Notes under the pieces: model-generated
The model's database searches: none
Told to the model about the DNA's origin: nothing
What the model saw: only the letters and a program-made list of their open reading frames with translations
Assembly (NCBI GenBank): GCA_024235755.1
Contig: JACKLV010000002.1
Location: forward strand, 124,001-188,000
DNA from: Burkholderiales bacterium
Lineage (GTDB): Bacteria > Pseudomonadota > Gammaproteobacteria > Burkholderiales > Nitrosomonadaceae
Reading direction: 5' to 3'
Length of the DNA: 64,000 bases
In this document: piece by piece, positions 18,904 through 27,957 of the stretch
How the letters are laid out: every line of letters begins with the position of its first letter
How positions within the stretch are numbered: position 1 is the stretch's first letter
Position numbers and translations under genes: made by a program

Positions 18904-20820
18904 TTAGAAATAATAATTGACTGCTAAGATGCCTTCATTGTTATGGTCGTAACGGTTGAATTCCAGCCGCAAATCTAGGTTTTGTGTGAGTGCATACCGA
19001 GTGATGGCATGTGTCGTGAAAAATCGTTTTTGTTCACCCAGAGCAAATACCCGGTAGTTTCCCGCCAATTTGATTCTCAAATGCTGATTGATGTTATAGT
19101 ACATGCCTATTTCCGCATTGCCGCCAAGCCGGTAATCCCGTTTCAAATGACCGGAAAAATCGGCTTTCAAGTCCAGAAATGAAAATAACAGCAGCGGTGA
19201 AAAAAAGGCGGGACGGTAAGCAATTCCCCTGCCGTAACTGCCGGAGACTGTGTTGCAATAATTGCAGTCCTGGTCTCTGAGTGTGTCAATGCTGAAATCG
19301 AAACGCCACGACGGCTTAAAAAATAGTGGATCGTAGGAATTAAGCGCAGTAATAGAAAGTAAACGCGCTTGATCCAGACGCATACGTTCGGTTTCGAAAA
19401 AATAACGGAGTTTAAAATCCATAAAAATAATTTCCGAATCTTTATCATAGCCTTCGTCTCTGGCCATTAAATCATGATAGGCGGGCCGATAGGCAATTTC
19501 CATGAAAGTTTCGCGGTCATTATGTCCTGTTGCAATCCTGAAGCGGTCGGCGCCATGCCCGAGATGTGGCGGACTGGAAAAATGGTGTGAAGCTTCTTGC
19601 GTTTCTTCATCGTACTGCAAGCGGCTTCTTGCCAGCAACACCGGGTATGGAATTTTTACTTCATGGTCGCTGCGTTGCTGCATGCTTTGATACTGGAGGT
19701 AATCCATATAGGCATCCAGTAAAAGCGCCTGCGTTTTGACCGGAAGCCGGTTGAACTCATCTGCTTCCAGTGAAATTTTTTCTTCGACAATGGCTTGAAA
19801 TATTTGTTTTTGTTCGCGCGTCATCAAATGCCGTTTTTGATTCATGAGACTCACGATTGATGGGCGGTACACGACTTTGTTAACCAGATTGTCCTGCGCC
19901 ATGACAATTTTGACTGTATCTGCGGGGATGACGCTGAAAAGGAATTGATCTTTTAACCGCAGTTCGGGTCTGGCAATTTCGAAAAGCGATAAAACGTGAT
20001 AGGAACAGTTTTCCTGAAAATAATAATAATCAAAATACGTACCGCCAAGCTCCCATAAATGCAGCAGCATGGTGTTTAGCTGCGCCGCAGTGAAATTGAG
20101 TTCATACTCCCAAAGATCGCGGCTTTCCAAATTGTTATATTCCTGAACTTTGGTGTAATAGGGGAAAATGGCAAAACGTCCCTCAAATGAGCCGGTTAAA
20201 CCCCGCCATGCATACAGAATCGGATTGTCGGTATCCGGGACCGCAGCGTAATTGGCGCCGTAATTTGTGAGTTTTCTGTCGTCTTTCCGGTTTCTGCTGT
20301 CGATGCGCACTAGTGTGTGGCCAAACATTGACGCCGGATTATTCAGATAGTAAGTCGCAAAAACCAGTGTCACACCGACCGGGTCCAGTTCATCAACCCA
20401 GCGTTCAAGCCGCTCACATATCTGTATTTCGAGGCGATGGTTGTCAAATTGAAGCTGCTGGTTCAGCCACTGGAAACGGGCCGGAAAATGACACTGCGGA
20501 TGTTCTTTGTTTTCTGCCAGTTCACTGGCGGGGAGAAAAAAGCTGGCCAGGGTGGCGGCAAGCTCTGATTCAGGATTGGTTTTTCCGTCAGGCGCATTGA
20601 AAAAATCCATGCCATCTGCTTCACTGATCACGCCGCCGATCAGCCGCGGCTGGTATTTGAGCAACAAGTGCCAGACGCGTTGTTCGTGAAGCTCTAATTG
20701 TTTGGCTTGTTGTTGCAGTTTAATCAGATAATCGTTGCCATAGGCGTTTGTAAACGAAGTGGTCGCAAATAGCAGACAAACGAAGATAGCAATTCTTGTA
20801 ACAGATAAAAGGGGCAGCAC
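18904..20820 (-). CDS. DUF4105 (Lnb-type N-terminal periplasmic) outer-envelope protein
   Basis: A 638-residue exported protein with a signal peptide (about residues 1-26, ending TNAYG). The central domain has TYYLNNPASMFGHTLVRID and a cluster FDYYYFQENCSYHVLSLFEIARPEL, both typical of DUF4105, which contains conserved His/Asn/Cys residues arranged as in papain-like or NlpC-like enzymes. The C-terminal 200 residues alternate hydrophobic and polar residues and end in Phe, consistent with a small outer-membrane beta-barrel. It follows the DUF3015 gene by 66 bp on the same strand. The biochemical role is not established. Confidence 0.85.
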   Translation of the reverse strand: MLPLLSVTRIAIFVCLLFATTSFTNAYGNDYLIKLQQQAKQLELHEQRVWHLLLKYQPRLIGGVISEADGMDFFNAPDGKTNPESELAATLASFFLPASELAENKEHPQCHFPARFQWLNQQLQFDNHRLEIQICERLERWVDELDPVGVTLVFATYYLNNPASMFGHTLVRIDSRNRKDDRKLTNYGANYAAVPDTDNPILYAWRGLTGSFEGRFAIFPYYTKVQEYNNLESRDLWEYELNFTAAQLNTMLLHLWELGGTYFDYYYFQENCSYHVLSLFEIARPELRLKDQFLFSVIPADTVKIVMAQDNLVNKVVYRPSIVSLMNQKRHLMTREQKQIFQAIVEEKISLEADEFNRLPVKTQALLLDAYMDYLQYQSMQQRSDHEVKIPYPVLLARSRLQYDEETQEASHHFSSPPHLGHGADRFRIATGHNDRETFMEIAYRPAYHDLMARDEGYDKDSEIIFMDFKLRYFFETERMRLDQARLLSITALNSYDPLFFKPSWRFDFSIDTLRDQDCNYCNTVSGSYGRGIAYRPAFFSPLLLFSFLDLKADFSGHLKRDYRLGGNAEIGMYYNINQHLRIKLAGNYRVFALGEQKRFFTTHAITRYALTQNLDLRLEFNRYDHNNEGILAVNYYF

Positions 20821-20886
20821 AAAAAACTGTTGATTGGAGTGCCGGATTTAGCGGATACAGGCAGACTGCCTATATCCGCATGGTTT

Positions 20887-21396
20887 TTAATTCAGTGCCG
20901 ATAGCTGAAGATGGCAAGCTTTTGATAAGCTGTGATGTTGGCTCAGCATTGTTTCAAGTTGACTGAGCAATGCATCCGGGGTTGTTTGAGCACCGGGTAC
21001 GATGTCATTGAATTTTTTCTGGGTCATTGCACCGAACTCCTGATATTGCGCAGTGGGGCATTGATACATGCTGGCTAGAATGTTGAGATGCTCGCCTTTG
21101 CCCTGAGCCATTTCTTTTACCAAACTGGTGTAATTTTCTGAAGCGAACACTTCTCTTTCCTTGCTCAAATTGAGCAGGCCATGGTCGCCGCAATTTGACG
21201 TGCCGGAAGTCATGCCGAAAGTTTGAGAACCCGAGGTGCCGTTGGTTGTTGCGGCAAAAATCTGTTCCGGACCCCGTTCCGAGCCAATGACTATTGAACC
21301 CAGTCCGCATCCGGCCGTACCATATCCTGCAGCAAAAACAGACATCGGAAACAAAAACAGAAACGCTGTGAATAGAAGCAAATTATTGCGTACCAT
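20887..21396 (-). CDS. DUF3015 family exported protein
   Basis: A 169-residue protein with a signal peptide (about residues 1-22, ending VFAAG) and the DUF3015 core: GTAGCGLGSIVIG, then QTFGMTSGTSNCG and a helical C-terminus. AAGGAGAA is placed well before the ATG. DUF3015 genes are often found beside DUF4105 genes, as here. A function in the envelope is likely but unknown. Confidence 0.88.
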   Translation of the reverse strand: MVRNNLLLFTAFLFLFPMSVFAAGYGTAGCGLGSIVIGSERGPEQIFAATTNGTSGSQTFGMTSGTSNCGDHGLLNLSKEREVFASENYTSLVKEMAQGKGEHLNILASMYQCPTAQYQEFGAMTQKKFNDIVPGAQTTPDALLSQLETMLSQHHSLSKACHLQLSALN

Positions 21397-21614
21397 AAAT
21401 ATTCTCCTTATTGACGATGTTCTGCGCCAAACCGAAGATTATACGACCGGTTTGAAAGCAGATATGAATCGAAACTTTAAGAAATTGTTGTTCTAGCCAA
21501 GACTATTAGAACGTTGTTGAATCTACTTAAACTTCTTAGAGCTGTCAAACAAAAGCCGAATATGGTAATCAATTACTGTAAGATTATAAGGGTTTGTTAA
21601 AAGCAGCATATGGT

Positions 21615-22478
21615 TCAGTATTGATTTAAGTTTTCAATAAAGGATAGAAATTTGCTGCGGTACCTGTGATCATGTCCCCAGAATACGTCGGTATGTCTGC
21701 CTTTTGGTATTTTCCAAAGCGTTTTCGGCTCGGCCAGTTTTTCAAAAATCCTGTCACCGAAGATGGGTTCAACTGTCGCGTCTTGCTGTCCGTGTATTAC
21801 CAGAACCGGTACTGGCGATAATGACGCCAGGTGCTCGGGAGCCCAGCGGTCGCTAAACAGCAAGTGGCTCAGGGGTTGCATCGGCCAGGTCAGCCAGTGA
21901 TGAGACAGCTTAGCGCGTGCAATTTTCTGGAAGGAATCAAAAGTGCTGTCAGCGACCACCAATCTCAAATCGACTTCGTCTTTTTTATCGATTGCCGTGC
22001 GTAAGGCGATGTTACCGCCCAGGCTTTGTCCATAAATAATAATCGGACCGTTTTTTACCTTATGGTTGCTGACCCAATCGATAGCTGCATGACCCGATTC
22101 GACGCAGCTTTGAGGTGATGGGTTTCCCTCGGACCGCCCGTAACCGGGGTAGTCGAAAATGAAGATATTGTAATGTTCATGACTGATCCAGGCCAGCTGA
22201 AGAAAATGCGATGTCAGATTTTCAGCATTGCCATGAAAGAAAATGATGGTCGCTTTTGCGGGTGTTTTTTTGGCAGAAAACCACCACCCGTGAAGTTGTC
22301 TATCGGCGATGTCGGAAAAAAAAACATTTTCCGGCTTGAATCCGGCCGTTTCGGGATCAAAAAAGCGATGCCGTGTATCGGGATAGTACAGCAAGTTAGA
22401 ACAGCCGCTAAATAGCAAAACTGCTACGAGCAGAAAACAATCGTGAATGCTGACTTGGTTCAGAATCTGTCTGTGCAT
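21615..22478 (-). CDS. Alpha/beta hydrolase, probable lipoprotein
   Basis: An alpha/beta hydrolase of the BEM46/abhydrolase group: FFHGNAEN oxyanion-loop region, FIFDYPGYGRSEG, the nucleophile elbow YGQSLGGNIAL, and late Asp/His positions in HGQQDATVEP and KGRHTDVFWG. A lipobox LLFSGC follows a hydrophobic stretch, so it is probably anchored to a membrane as a lipoprotein. I start at ATG 22478 because it gives a normal-length lipoprotein signal; ATG 22523 would add 15 residues. Substrate unknown; esterase or thioesterase activity is typical. Confidence 0.85.
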   Translation of the reverse strand: MHRQILNQVSIHDCFLLVAVLLFSGCSNLLYYPDTRHRFFDPETAGFKPENVFFSDIADRQLHGWWFSAKKTPAKATIIFFHGNAENLTSHFLQLAWISHEHYNIFIFDYPGYGRSEGNPSPQSCVESGHAAIDWVSNHKVKNGPIIIYGQSLGGNIALRTAIDKKDEVDLRLVVADSTFDSFQKIARAKLSHHWLTWPMQPLSHLLFSDRWAPEHLASLSPVPVLVIHGQQDATVEPIFGDRIFEKLAEPKTLWKIPKGRHTDVFWGHDHRYRSKFLSFIENLNQY

Positions 22479-22523
22479 CAATTTTTCACAGGATAAATGC
22501 TGGATTTGACAGGTATCGTTCAT

Positions 22524-22831
22524 ACAGCTTGAATGGATGCAACATGGCTATTAACATAGTGTTTATGCGTGGTTTACACATCGTTAACAATGGTATATAC
22601 AGATCATATCAGGTTTCCAGTGCTTTATCCGTATGCTATTGCCAGGCATAGGGTCTGCCAATTGAGTATAAACAATAGGCTATAAGATTTGTTGTTTTTA
22701 AAGTTTTGCATGCGTTGAGTTTGTGTTGAGTCAACACAAACCACTGGTTACTGAGGCGCTTGAATGTGCTCGGACTAGAGATAAAATTGTATAATGATAT
22801 TGTTGACATCATTTAATAGTCAGACCTGTTT
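22524..22831. other. Divergent intergenic region between hydrolase and phosphatase genes
   Basis: About 310 bp without a convincing open frame. It contains TATAAT at 22790-22795, properly placed for a leader to the phosphatase ATG at 22832, but no matching -35 at the right distance. TTGACA at 22803-22808 has no -10 partner. No hairpin or riboswitch was recognised. Confidence 0.5.
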
Positions 22832-23341
22832 ATGAAGCCTGAGTCCAAAAATCAAATTAAAGTACTTTTTGTCTGTATGGGCAATATATGCCGTTCGCCT
22901 ACAGCGGATGCGGTGTTTAGGCATACTGTAAGAAAAGCCAACCTGCACCATGCGTTTTTGGTTGATTCTGCCGGAACTCACGCTTACCATGTCGGCGATC
23001 CGCCGGATCGCCGTGCGCAAAGTTCGGCTTTAAAGCGTGGTTATCAAATGGATGATTTGCGTGCCCGTAAAGTTCACCCGGAAGATTTCGCTAAGTTCGA
23101 CTATATTTTGGCAATGGATAATGAGAATCTCTCGCTGTTACAGCAACGTTGTCCGGATCAATTCAGCCACAAGCTCGAATTGATGATGCGTTACAGTGCC
23201 GGTATCTATAGTAATCATGAAGTGCCCGATCCCTATTTTGGGGGTGATCAGGGATTTGAAATAGTGCTTGACATGATTGAGGAAGCCAGCCTGGGATTAT
23301 TGGAGCATATTCGCGGCCGAAAAATACAAAATGATTCCTGA
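22832..23341 (+). CDS. Low-molecular-weight protein tyrosine phosphatase
   Basis: A 169-residue phosphatase with the P-loop VLFVCMGNICRSPTADAVF (CxxxxxR) and the general-acid loop VPDPYFGGDQGFE. Bacterial members dephosphorylate tyrosine kinases of polysaccharide export (Wzb/Etp type) or arginine/tyrosine residues of other proteins. It stands alone here, without a partner kinase, so the target cannot be named. Start ATG 22832 puts the P-loop about 17 residues in, as usual. Confidence 0.92.
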   Translation: MKPESKNQIKVLFVCMGNICRSPTADAVFRHTVRKANLHHAFLVDSAGTHAYHVGDPPDRRAQSSALKRGYQMDDLRARKVHPEDFAKFDYILAMDNENLSLLQQRCPDQFSHKLELMMRYSAGIYSNHEVPDPYFGGDQGFEIVLDMIEEASLGLLEHIRGRKIQNDS

Positions 23342-23394
23342 TTAACGGATTTCAGTAATGCAGAGAATACGGCTGTAAACCATCCAGAATTGCA

Positions 23395-24174
23395 TTAGGG
23401 AATGCTAATCTCAAACAAAGTTGGCCAGTTTTTACCGGTTACATAAAAAGTCTCAGTTTCCGGTAAGTATGCGATACCGTTGAGCATATCCTGAAAATCG
23501 CGTCTGCCTGAGCGCGCAATGATCGCCTGGCAATTGATTACTCGTAGTACTTTGCCTGTGAAGCGGTCAATTTCATAAATATGATTGTGAAATTGTACAT
23601 TCGCATAAATTTTATCGCCGACGCACTCCAGATCATTAATATGATCTAACGGTCTATCGTTCATGGTTACTGGTAATATGGAGGTAATGATGAATTGTTC
23701 ATTTCTGAATACCAGTTCATCGCTACCGTTACTCATGACATAGCCGCCATTGCAGCTAGCCAGCCCCCAGCCTTCGCCTTTAAAACTGAATCCGTTACTG
23801 AGTCGTTCCAGGTTATTCGGATTATAATTCAATGTCTTCCCTGACGTGTATGTCAACTGTACCAGTTGATTATTCAGAATGGCAATGCCTTCGCACCATT
23901 CATGATTAATATTGATCTCTTGTTGAACTGCGCCACTTAGACGATCAAGCTGACGCAGCCGGGATGCGCCCACGAGTCCGGTGCTCTCGTATAATTGACC
24001 TTGATGAAAAGCGAGTCCTTGCGTGTAGGCATTCTGATCATGCGGAAGGGCGCGAACAATGCTGGGTGTGATTTTGGGCAATCCAATTGTTTGCAACTTG
24101 AAATGCAACCAGCCGAGCGGTTTTTTTAGGCCAGTGTAATTCAATAACTGAATGAGTGAGTCGCGTTTTATCAT
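23395..24174 (-). CDS. Glutaminyl-peptide cyclotransferase family beta-propeller
   Basis: A 259-residue protein of the plant/bacterial-type glutamine cyclotransferase family. It has HDQNAYTQGLAFHQGQLYESTG, the family start, followed by repeated strands such as NDLECVGDKIYANV and FQDMLNGIAYLPETETFYVTGK, as expected for a five-bladed propeller. The enzymes convert N-terminal glutamine to pyroglutamate. Members are normally exported, but no clear signal peptide is visible in the first 45 residues, so location is uncertain. The downstream end faces the phosphatase gene. Confidence 0.85.
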   Translation of the reverse strand: MIKRDSLIQLLNYTGLKKPLGWLHFKLQTIGLPKITPSIVRALPHDQNAYTQGLAFHQGQLYESTGLVGASRLRQLDRLSGAVQQEININHEWCEGIAILNNQLVQLTYTSGKTLNYNPNNLERLSNGFSFKGEGWGLASCNGGYVMSNGSDELVFRNEQFIITSILPVTMNDRPLDHINDLECVGDKIYANVQFHNHIYEIDRFTGKVLRVINCQAIIARSGRRDFQDMLNGIAYLPETETFYVTGKNWPTLFEISIP

Positions 24175-24241
24175 CGATATGCGTTCTGGCTAGCTAAAGA
24201 ATATGTCCATAGCTGTGACGGTTTGGGAGGTTGGTTCAGAT

Positions 24242-25411
24242 TTATTTTTTGCCGCCAAATTTCCATAGCAACTTGCTGACATGCATGCGGAGGTTATATT
24301 TTTCAAGCAATCGTCCCGCGGCGTTTGATAGCTTGTCGATGGTGCGCATGGCATAGACTATTAGATTATTTTGCCAGTTTCGTGGAACCAGGTATACATA
24401 GCTTTCGGTTGTTGCTGTCGTGCTGAGCCTTTTTTTGTGCAAATTGTCATCATTGCCGAAATCAAAGCGCTTCACCTTCCCATTTGAAGCGATCAGGTCG
24501 GGCACAATTTCAGTGTGAAGAAAAATACCTGCTTGCGATTTTCCCCAGTCAGGATCGTAACCGATTTCCTGCGCGTGATAACAGCCGTTATATAAATGAC
24601 CTACCTGAAATGCAATGGGTTGTTGATCGGCAAACAATACGTAACTGCGGAACCACCCCAGTTTTGCTGTGGTTTCATATTTTTTTTCCAGATGTTGCCG
24701 ATCTCGCAATCCGCCACCCAAAAGAATATATTGATACGTACGTGCTGATACGGCCATAGCTGCGTCCAGAAAATCACTGATTTCATCGCTGGATCGGTAG
24801 CATATTGTTTTATAGGTGCCGACAGAATCAATGAATCGTTTGCGCGTTCGCTTCAAGTCACTACGCGTACTTGATCCTAACTGCTTCAGGTACTTGTCAT
24901 AATCACCGGTAAAATCGATATAACGGTGTGAGTATCGCTGACCGTATTCGAAAATATGATATGACGAATGCAGCGGAGAATTTTTTGTAAACAGTTGCGC
25001 CAGCGGTGATCCATCGGTTACGGACTGTAGAAATATCGCTTCATTCTGACCAAGCTGGTTACGCAACGATTCAAATAGATTTTGCAGGACATTCAGTTTA
25101 TCCAAATCAGCATGATTGTCGAGCAAGGGGGGGGCAAATAACGTATAGCGACGAATCCGGCGCGAATAAAGTGTCCAGTTACTTAAGTTGATACGCAAGG
25201 CTGATGGATGCACAAAGAAGGTCGCCCAACCTACCGGCTTGTCCGATTGCTCGAGTATGAATCTTTCCAGATGTTTGTCGTTTCCATAAATGAGCGATGC
25301 CAGCCAACGCTGATCCTGCTCAAGTGACATTTCAATATCTGGATTAACAGCTAAGTCGTGATCAGATTGAGTGGGTGATTTTTTTTTCCAGATCGCTGGT
25401 GATGATGACAT
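24242..25411 (-). CDS. FemAB/GNAT-like acyltransferase family protein, copy 1
   Basis: About 389 residues resembling the GNAT-fold acetyltransferases sometimes called BioF2-like or FemAB-related. Seen: FVHPSALRINLSNWTLYSRRIRRYT, YLKQLGSSTRSDLKRTRKRF, and a late fold segment with AFQVGHLYNGCYHAQEIGYDPDW and FDFGNDDNLHKKRLS. The ATG at 25411 is preceded closely by AGGTGA; a GTG at 25417 is also in frame. It follows its paralogue by about 25 bp and the two clearly derive from one duplication. Such enzymes often decorate polysaccharides or cell-wall precursors; substrate unknown. Confidence 0.75.
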   Translation of the reverse strand: MSSSPAIWKKKSPTQSDHDLAVNPDIEMSLEQDQRWLASLIYGNDKHLERFILEQSDKPVGWATFFVHPSALRINLSNWTLYSRRIRRYTLFAPPLLDNHADLDKLNVLQNLFESLRNQLGQNEAIFLQSVTDGSPLAQLFTKNSPLHSSYHIFEYGQRYSHRYIDFTGDYDKYLKQLGSSTRSDLKRTRKRFIDSVGTYKTICYRSSDEISDFLDAAMAVSARTYQYILLGGGLRDRQHLEKKYETTAKLGWFRSYVLFADQQPIAFQVGHLYNGCYHAQEIGYDPDWGKSQAGIFLHTEIVPDLIASNGKVKRFDFGNDDNLHKKRLSTTATTESYVYLVPRNWQNNLIVYAMRTIDKLSNAAGRLLEKYNLRMHVSKLLWKFGGKK

Positions 25412-25436
25412 ATTCACCTGTCAAAAATGTTTAAAG

Positions 25437-26615
25437 TTAGGATTGTGTCGATTTGCGACGAAGGAAGCGGCGTAATTTGGATTTGATACCATACTCATCT
25501 AGAAACCTGCCGAGTCGATCAATTATCGCGTTAAACAGCCGCAGGGTACGCGCAACACTCGATAAAGGAAATAATCGCGGAATGAGATAAAAATTTTGCT
25601 CTTCATGGCTGGTGTTGCTGAGCCGGGCTTTATTTCCGCTGTCGCCATACATGAAATCAAAATTGCTTGCATTCTGTTCAATCAGATCCTTAACAGTATA
25701 TATATGCGTCACCAAACCTACCGAAGATTTCGTCCATTTGGGATCATATCCTATATGCGTCGAATAATAGGTTTGATTGTGCAAAAAACCATGGTCGAAT
25801 GCTACGGGTTCATCGTTACAGAATAAAATATGGCTTCTTAACCAGCCTTTTTCTGCAGCATAATGCAGTTCCCGGTAAGTTTCATCATTTTCTGAAATGC
25901 CTAAATCGAGCAATTTGTGCTGATAAGTTTTTGCCGACAGCGATTGCAGTTGCTTGAGCAATTCCGGTACTTCATCAGGACCGGAGTAAACATGAAAAGT
26001 AATTGCTGCTTCATCGTTTATTCTTCGAAGTGAACGGCGTACCTCGGCGCGCGTTTTTGAACCTAGAGTGCCAATGTATTTTTCGATGTCATCCGGCAGT
26101 TGAATCAAGCGTCTTTGATATGATTCACCGTAGGGAAGCACCAGATATTGTTTTGAAAGCAGATCGTTGTTAGCTAGAAATTGCCCGAAAGTGGACTCGA
26201 ATGGAACCCCAAGACCAAACAAAACATCGCGAGAACTCAGGATTTCGCGTAACTGTTTAAACAAGCTCTGGAGCAGTTCCTCTGATTCAGGATAATGCTC
26301 TGCAACCAGCGGTTGTGCTGTAATGGTATAACGGTTGACACGGTAATTGAACATCGATACGCCAAACAAACTGAAGCTTAGGGCGGATGGATGTACAAAA
26401 AAAGGCGCATAGCCAATTAACGTCTCATCTCTTGCTAAGCTGACAAAAGCTTTGACGGATTTATCGGGGCCACACTTCGTCGATAGCCAGTCAAGATCGT
26501 GATCCATGACTGCGTTCGGATGTGCTTTAATAAAATGGCTTATCGTATTTTTTATTTTCTGGCGATCATCTGTGTTGAATGTCTCTAGATCTAGCCATTT
26601 TAAATCTGTATCCAT
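25437..26615 (-). CDS. FemAB/GNAT-like acyltransferase family protein, copy 2
   Basis: About 392 residues, paralogous to the next gene. Shared landmarks in the same order: FVHPSALSFSLFGVSMFNYRVNRYT, YIGTLGSKTRAEVRRSLRR, AFDHGFLHNQTYYSTHIGYDP and DFMYGDSGNKARLSNT. The ATG at 26615 is chosen over a TTG at 26648. It lies upstream of copy 1 on the same strand and probably starts the two-gene transcript. No signal peptide or membrane helix is seen, so it acts in the cytoplasm. Confidence 0.75.
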   Translation of the reverse strand: MDTDLKWLDLETFNTDDRQKIKNTISHFIKAHPNAVMDHDLDWLSTKCGPDKSVKAFVSLARDETLIGYAPFFVHPSALSFSLFGVSMFNYRVNRYTITAQPLVAEHYPESEELLQSLFKQLREILSSRDVLFGLGVPFESTFGQFLANNDLLSKQYLVLPYGESYQRRLIQLPDDIEKYIGTLGSKTRAEVRRSLRRINDEAAITFHVYSGPDEVPELLKQLQSLSAKTYQHKLLDLGISENDETYRELHYAAEKGWLRSHILFCNDEPVAFDHGFLHNQTYYSTHIGYDPKWTKSSVGLVTHIYTVKDLIEQNASNFDFMYGDSGNKARLSNTSHEEQNFYLIPRLFPLSSVARTLRLFNAIIDRLGRFLDEYGIKSKLRRFLRRKSTQS

Positions 26616-26792
26616 TTTTCTATATTTTCCCAGTTTGGTCAGGCCCAAGGGATACTGCTCTGCTGCTTGTTGTTTGCCTTTTTCTACTCCCTGATTCTAT
26701 CAGGGTTTTGAATTTTTTTATCAACGGATGAAAATAGAATTTACTGAGGAGAATCATTGCCGTCTGATTGTTACAAAATGGGTCAAAAAAGG

Positions 26793-27509
26793 TCAGTCTG
26801 CATTTTTATGCAAGTTCTGCCTGATATTTTCAGGGTTCGAATAGCGTATATTTTCAGGCGCATTGGTGCCGCCAGTTACTACAAAAGTCATTGCTTCTTC
26901 CGTACTCCAGTCAGTCATGACAATGTTTTTGATCGGTACAATTTCAATATAACCTGAAGTCGGATTGGGAGAAGTAGGGACATAAACAGCAGCCAGTTTT
27001 TCTCCGGTTTCAGTGTCATCCAGTACTTTAGTAATAAACCCGATGGCTTTCATTTCGGAGGAGGGAAAGCTGATCAAGACAACTCTTCTCCCCGCAACAG
27101 GTGGTTGGCTCAAGGTATTGAGAAATCGCTTTGTGGCGCCATAAATGGTTTGTACCAGTGGCAGTCGAGCCAAAATATCTTCATAAAGACTGATCACTTT
27201 TTTGCCTATCACAAAGGAAGCGAGCAAACCTATGCCGTAAAGACCGGCAATGGTCAGTAATGCGGCAACGCCCTGCTGGAAACTGGAGTCGAGTAGCCAG
27301 TTGGCTATCGTATCCGAATGCGGGCGCATTGCGCGCGCAAGTCCTTTTAGCAAAGGTTCGCCCATTTGTGCCAGCATCTTCAGTACAAACTCAAAAACCA
27401 GCCATGTTACCCAGAGCGGAGCGACTGTCAAAGCGCCGATTAAGACATATCTCCCAACATGTGCTGAACGTTCTTGTTGATGCATATTGTTGTTTTGATG
27501 CGTATTCAT
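26793..27509 (-). CDS. DUF502 family inner-membrane protein
   Basis: A 238-residue protein with the DUF502 signature: first membrane helix VLIGALTVAPLWVTWLVFEF, second helix near residues 75-100 (GVAALLTIAGLYGIGLLASF), then RLPLVQTIYGATKRFL and PTSPNPTSGYIEIVP. The family is widespread in proteobacteria and of unknown biochemical role. It is the first gene of the minus-strand run after a gap that separates it from the divergent GTPase gene. Confidence 0.9.
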   Translation of the reverse strand: MNTHQNNNMHQQERSAHVGRYVLIGALTVAPLWVTWLVFEFVLKMLAQMGEPLLKGLARAMRPHSDTIANWLLDSSFQQGVAALLTIAGLYGIGLLASFVIGKKVISLYEDILARLPLVQTIYGATKRFLNTLSQPPVAGRRVVLISFPSSEMKAIGFITKVLDDTETGEKLAAVYVPTSPNPTSGYIEIVPIKNIVMTDWSTEEAMTFVVTGGTNAPENIRYSNPENIRQNLHKNAD

Positions 27510-27957
27510 AACTGATCTGGTTAGTTTAGGTACTGGTTCATATGAGCATTGAGCCGTAAAAGAGTACGGTAACCGGTTTTGTATTCGCGTTCCAGGAAAT
27601 AATATGTTAAAAAATAAATGGTGATATAAGAAAAAGTGGCTTTTTCACAACAGTGAATTTTCAGAGTGACCATTTGCTGGCACGCCAAGCTTGTTCTTGG
27701 TAGAATCCCAAAGCGAGGTTTCATAAATTTTACTGAAATTTTACTCACTTAACCCGTGTTATATCAAATTTAAAACAATAAATAATCGATCCTTATGCGA
27801 ACATTGTTGCAGTGCAGTGGAGTAAGAAATCGCAAAAAAATTGAAATGTGCGGGATCAGTATTATTCAGCCGGTTTTATCAATTTAAAAGTAAATTTGCT
27901 ATCCGTGAGCATTATCTTAAGCAAGATGCGCTCTAAAAAGAATGAAAAGGGGCTTAT

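Noticed and set aside
26820..26850. GGTTCGAAT resembling a tRNA T-loop
   Set aside because: It lies inside the DUF502 coding region and has no acceptor or anticodon arms around it.
27521..27748. Open frame of 75 codons on the minus strand upstream of the DUF502 gene
   Set aside because: No recognisable motif, no ribosome-binding site, AT-rich and low-complexity translation; treated as chance.
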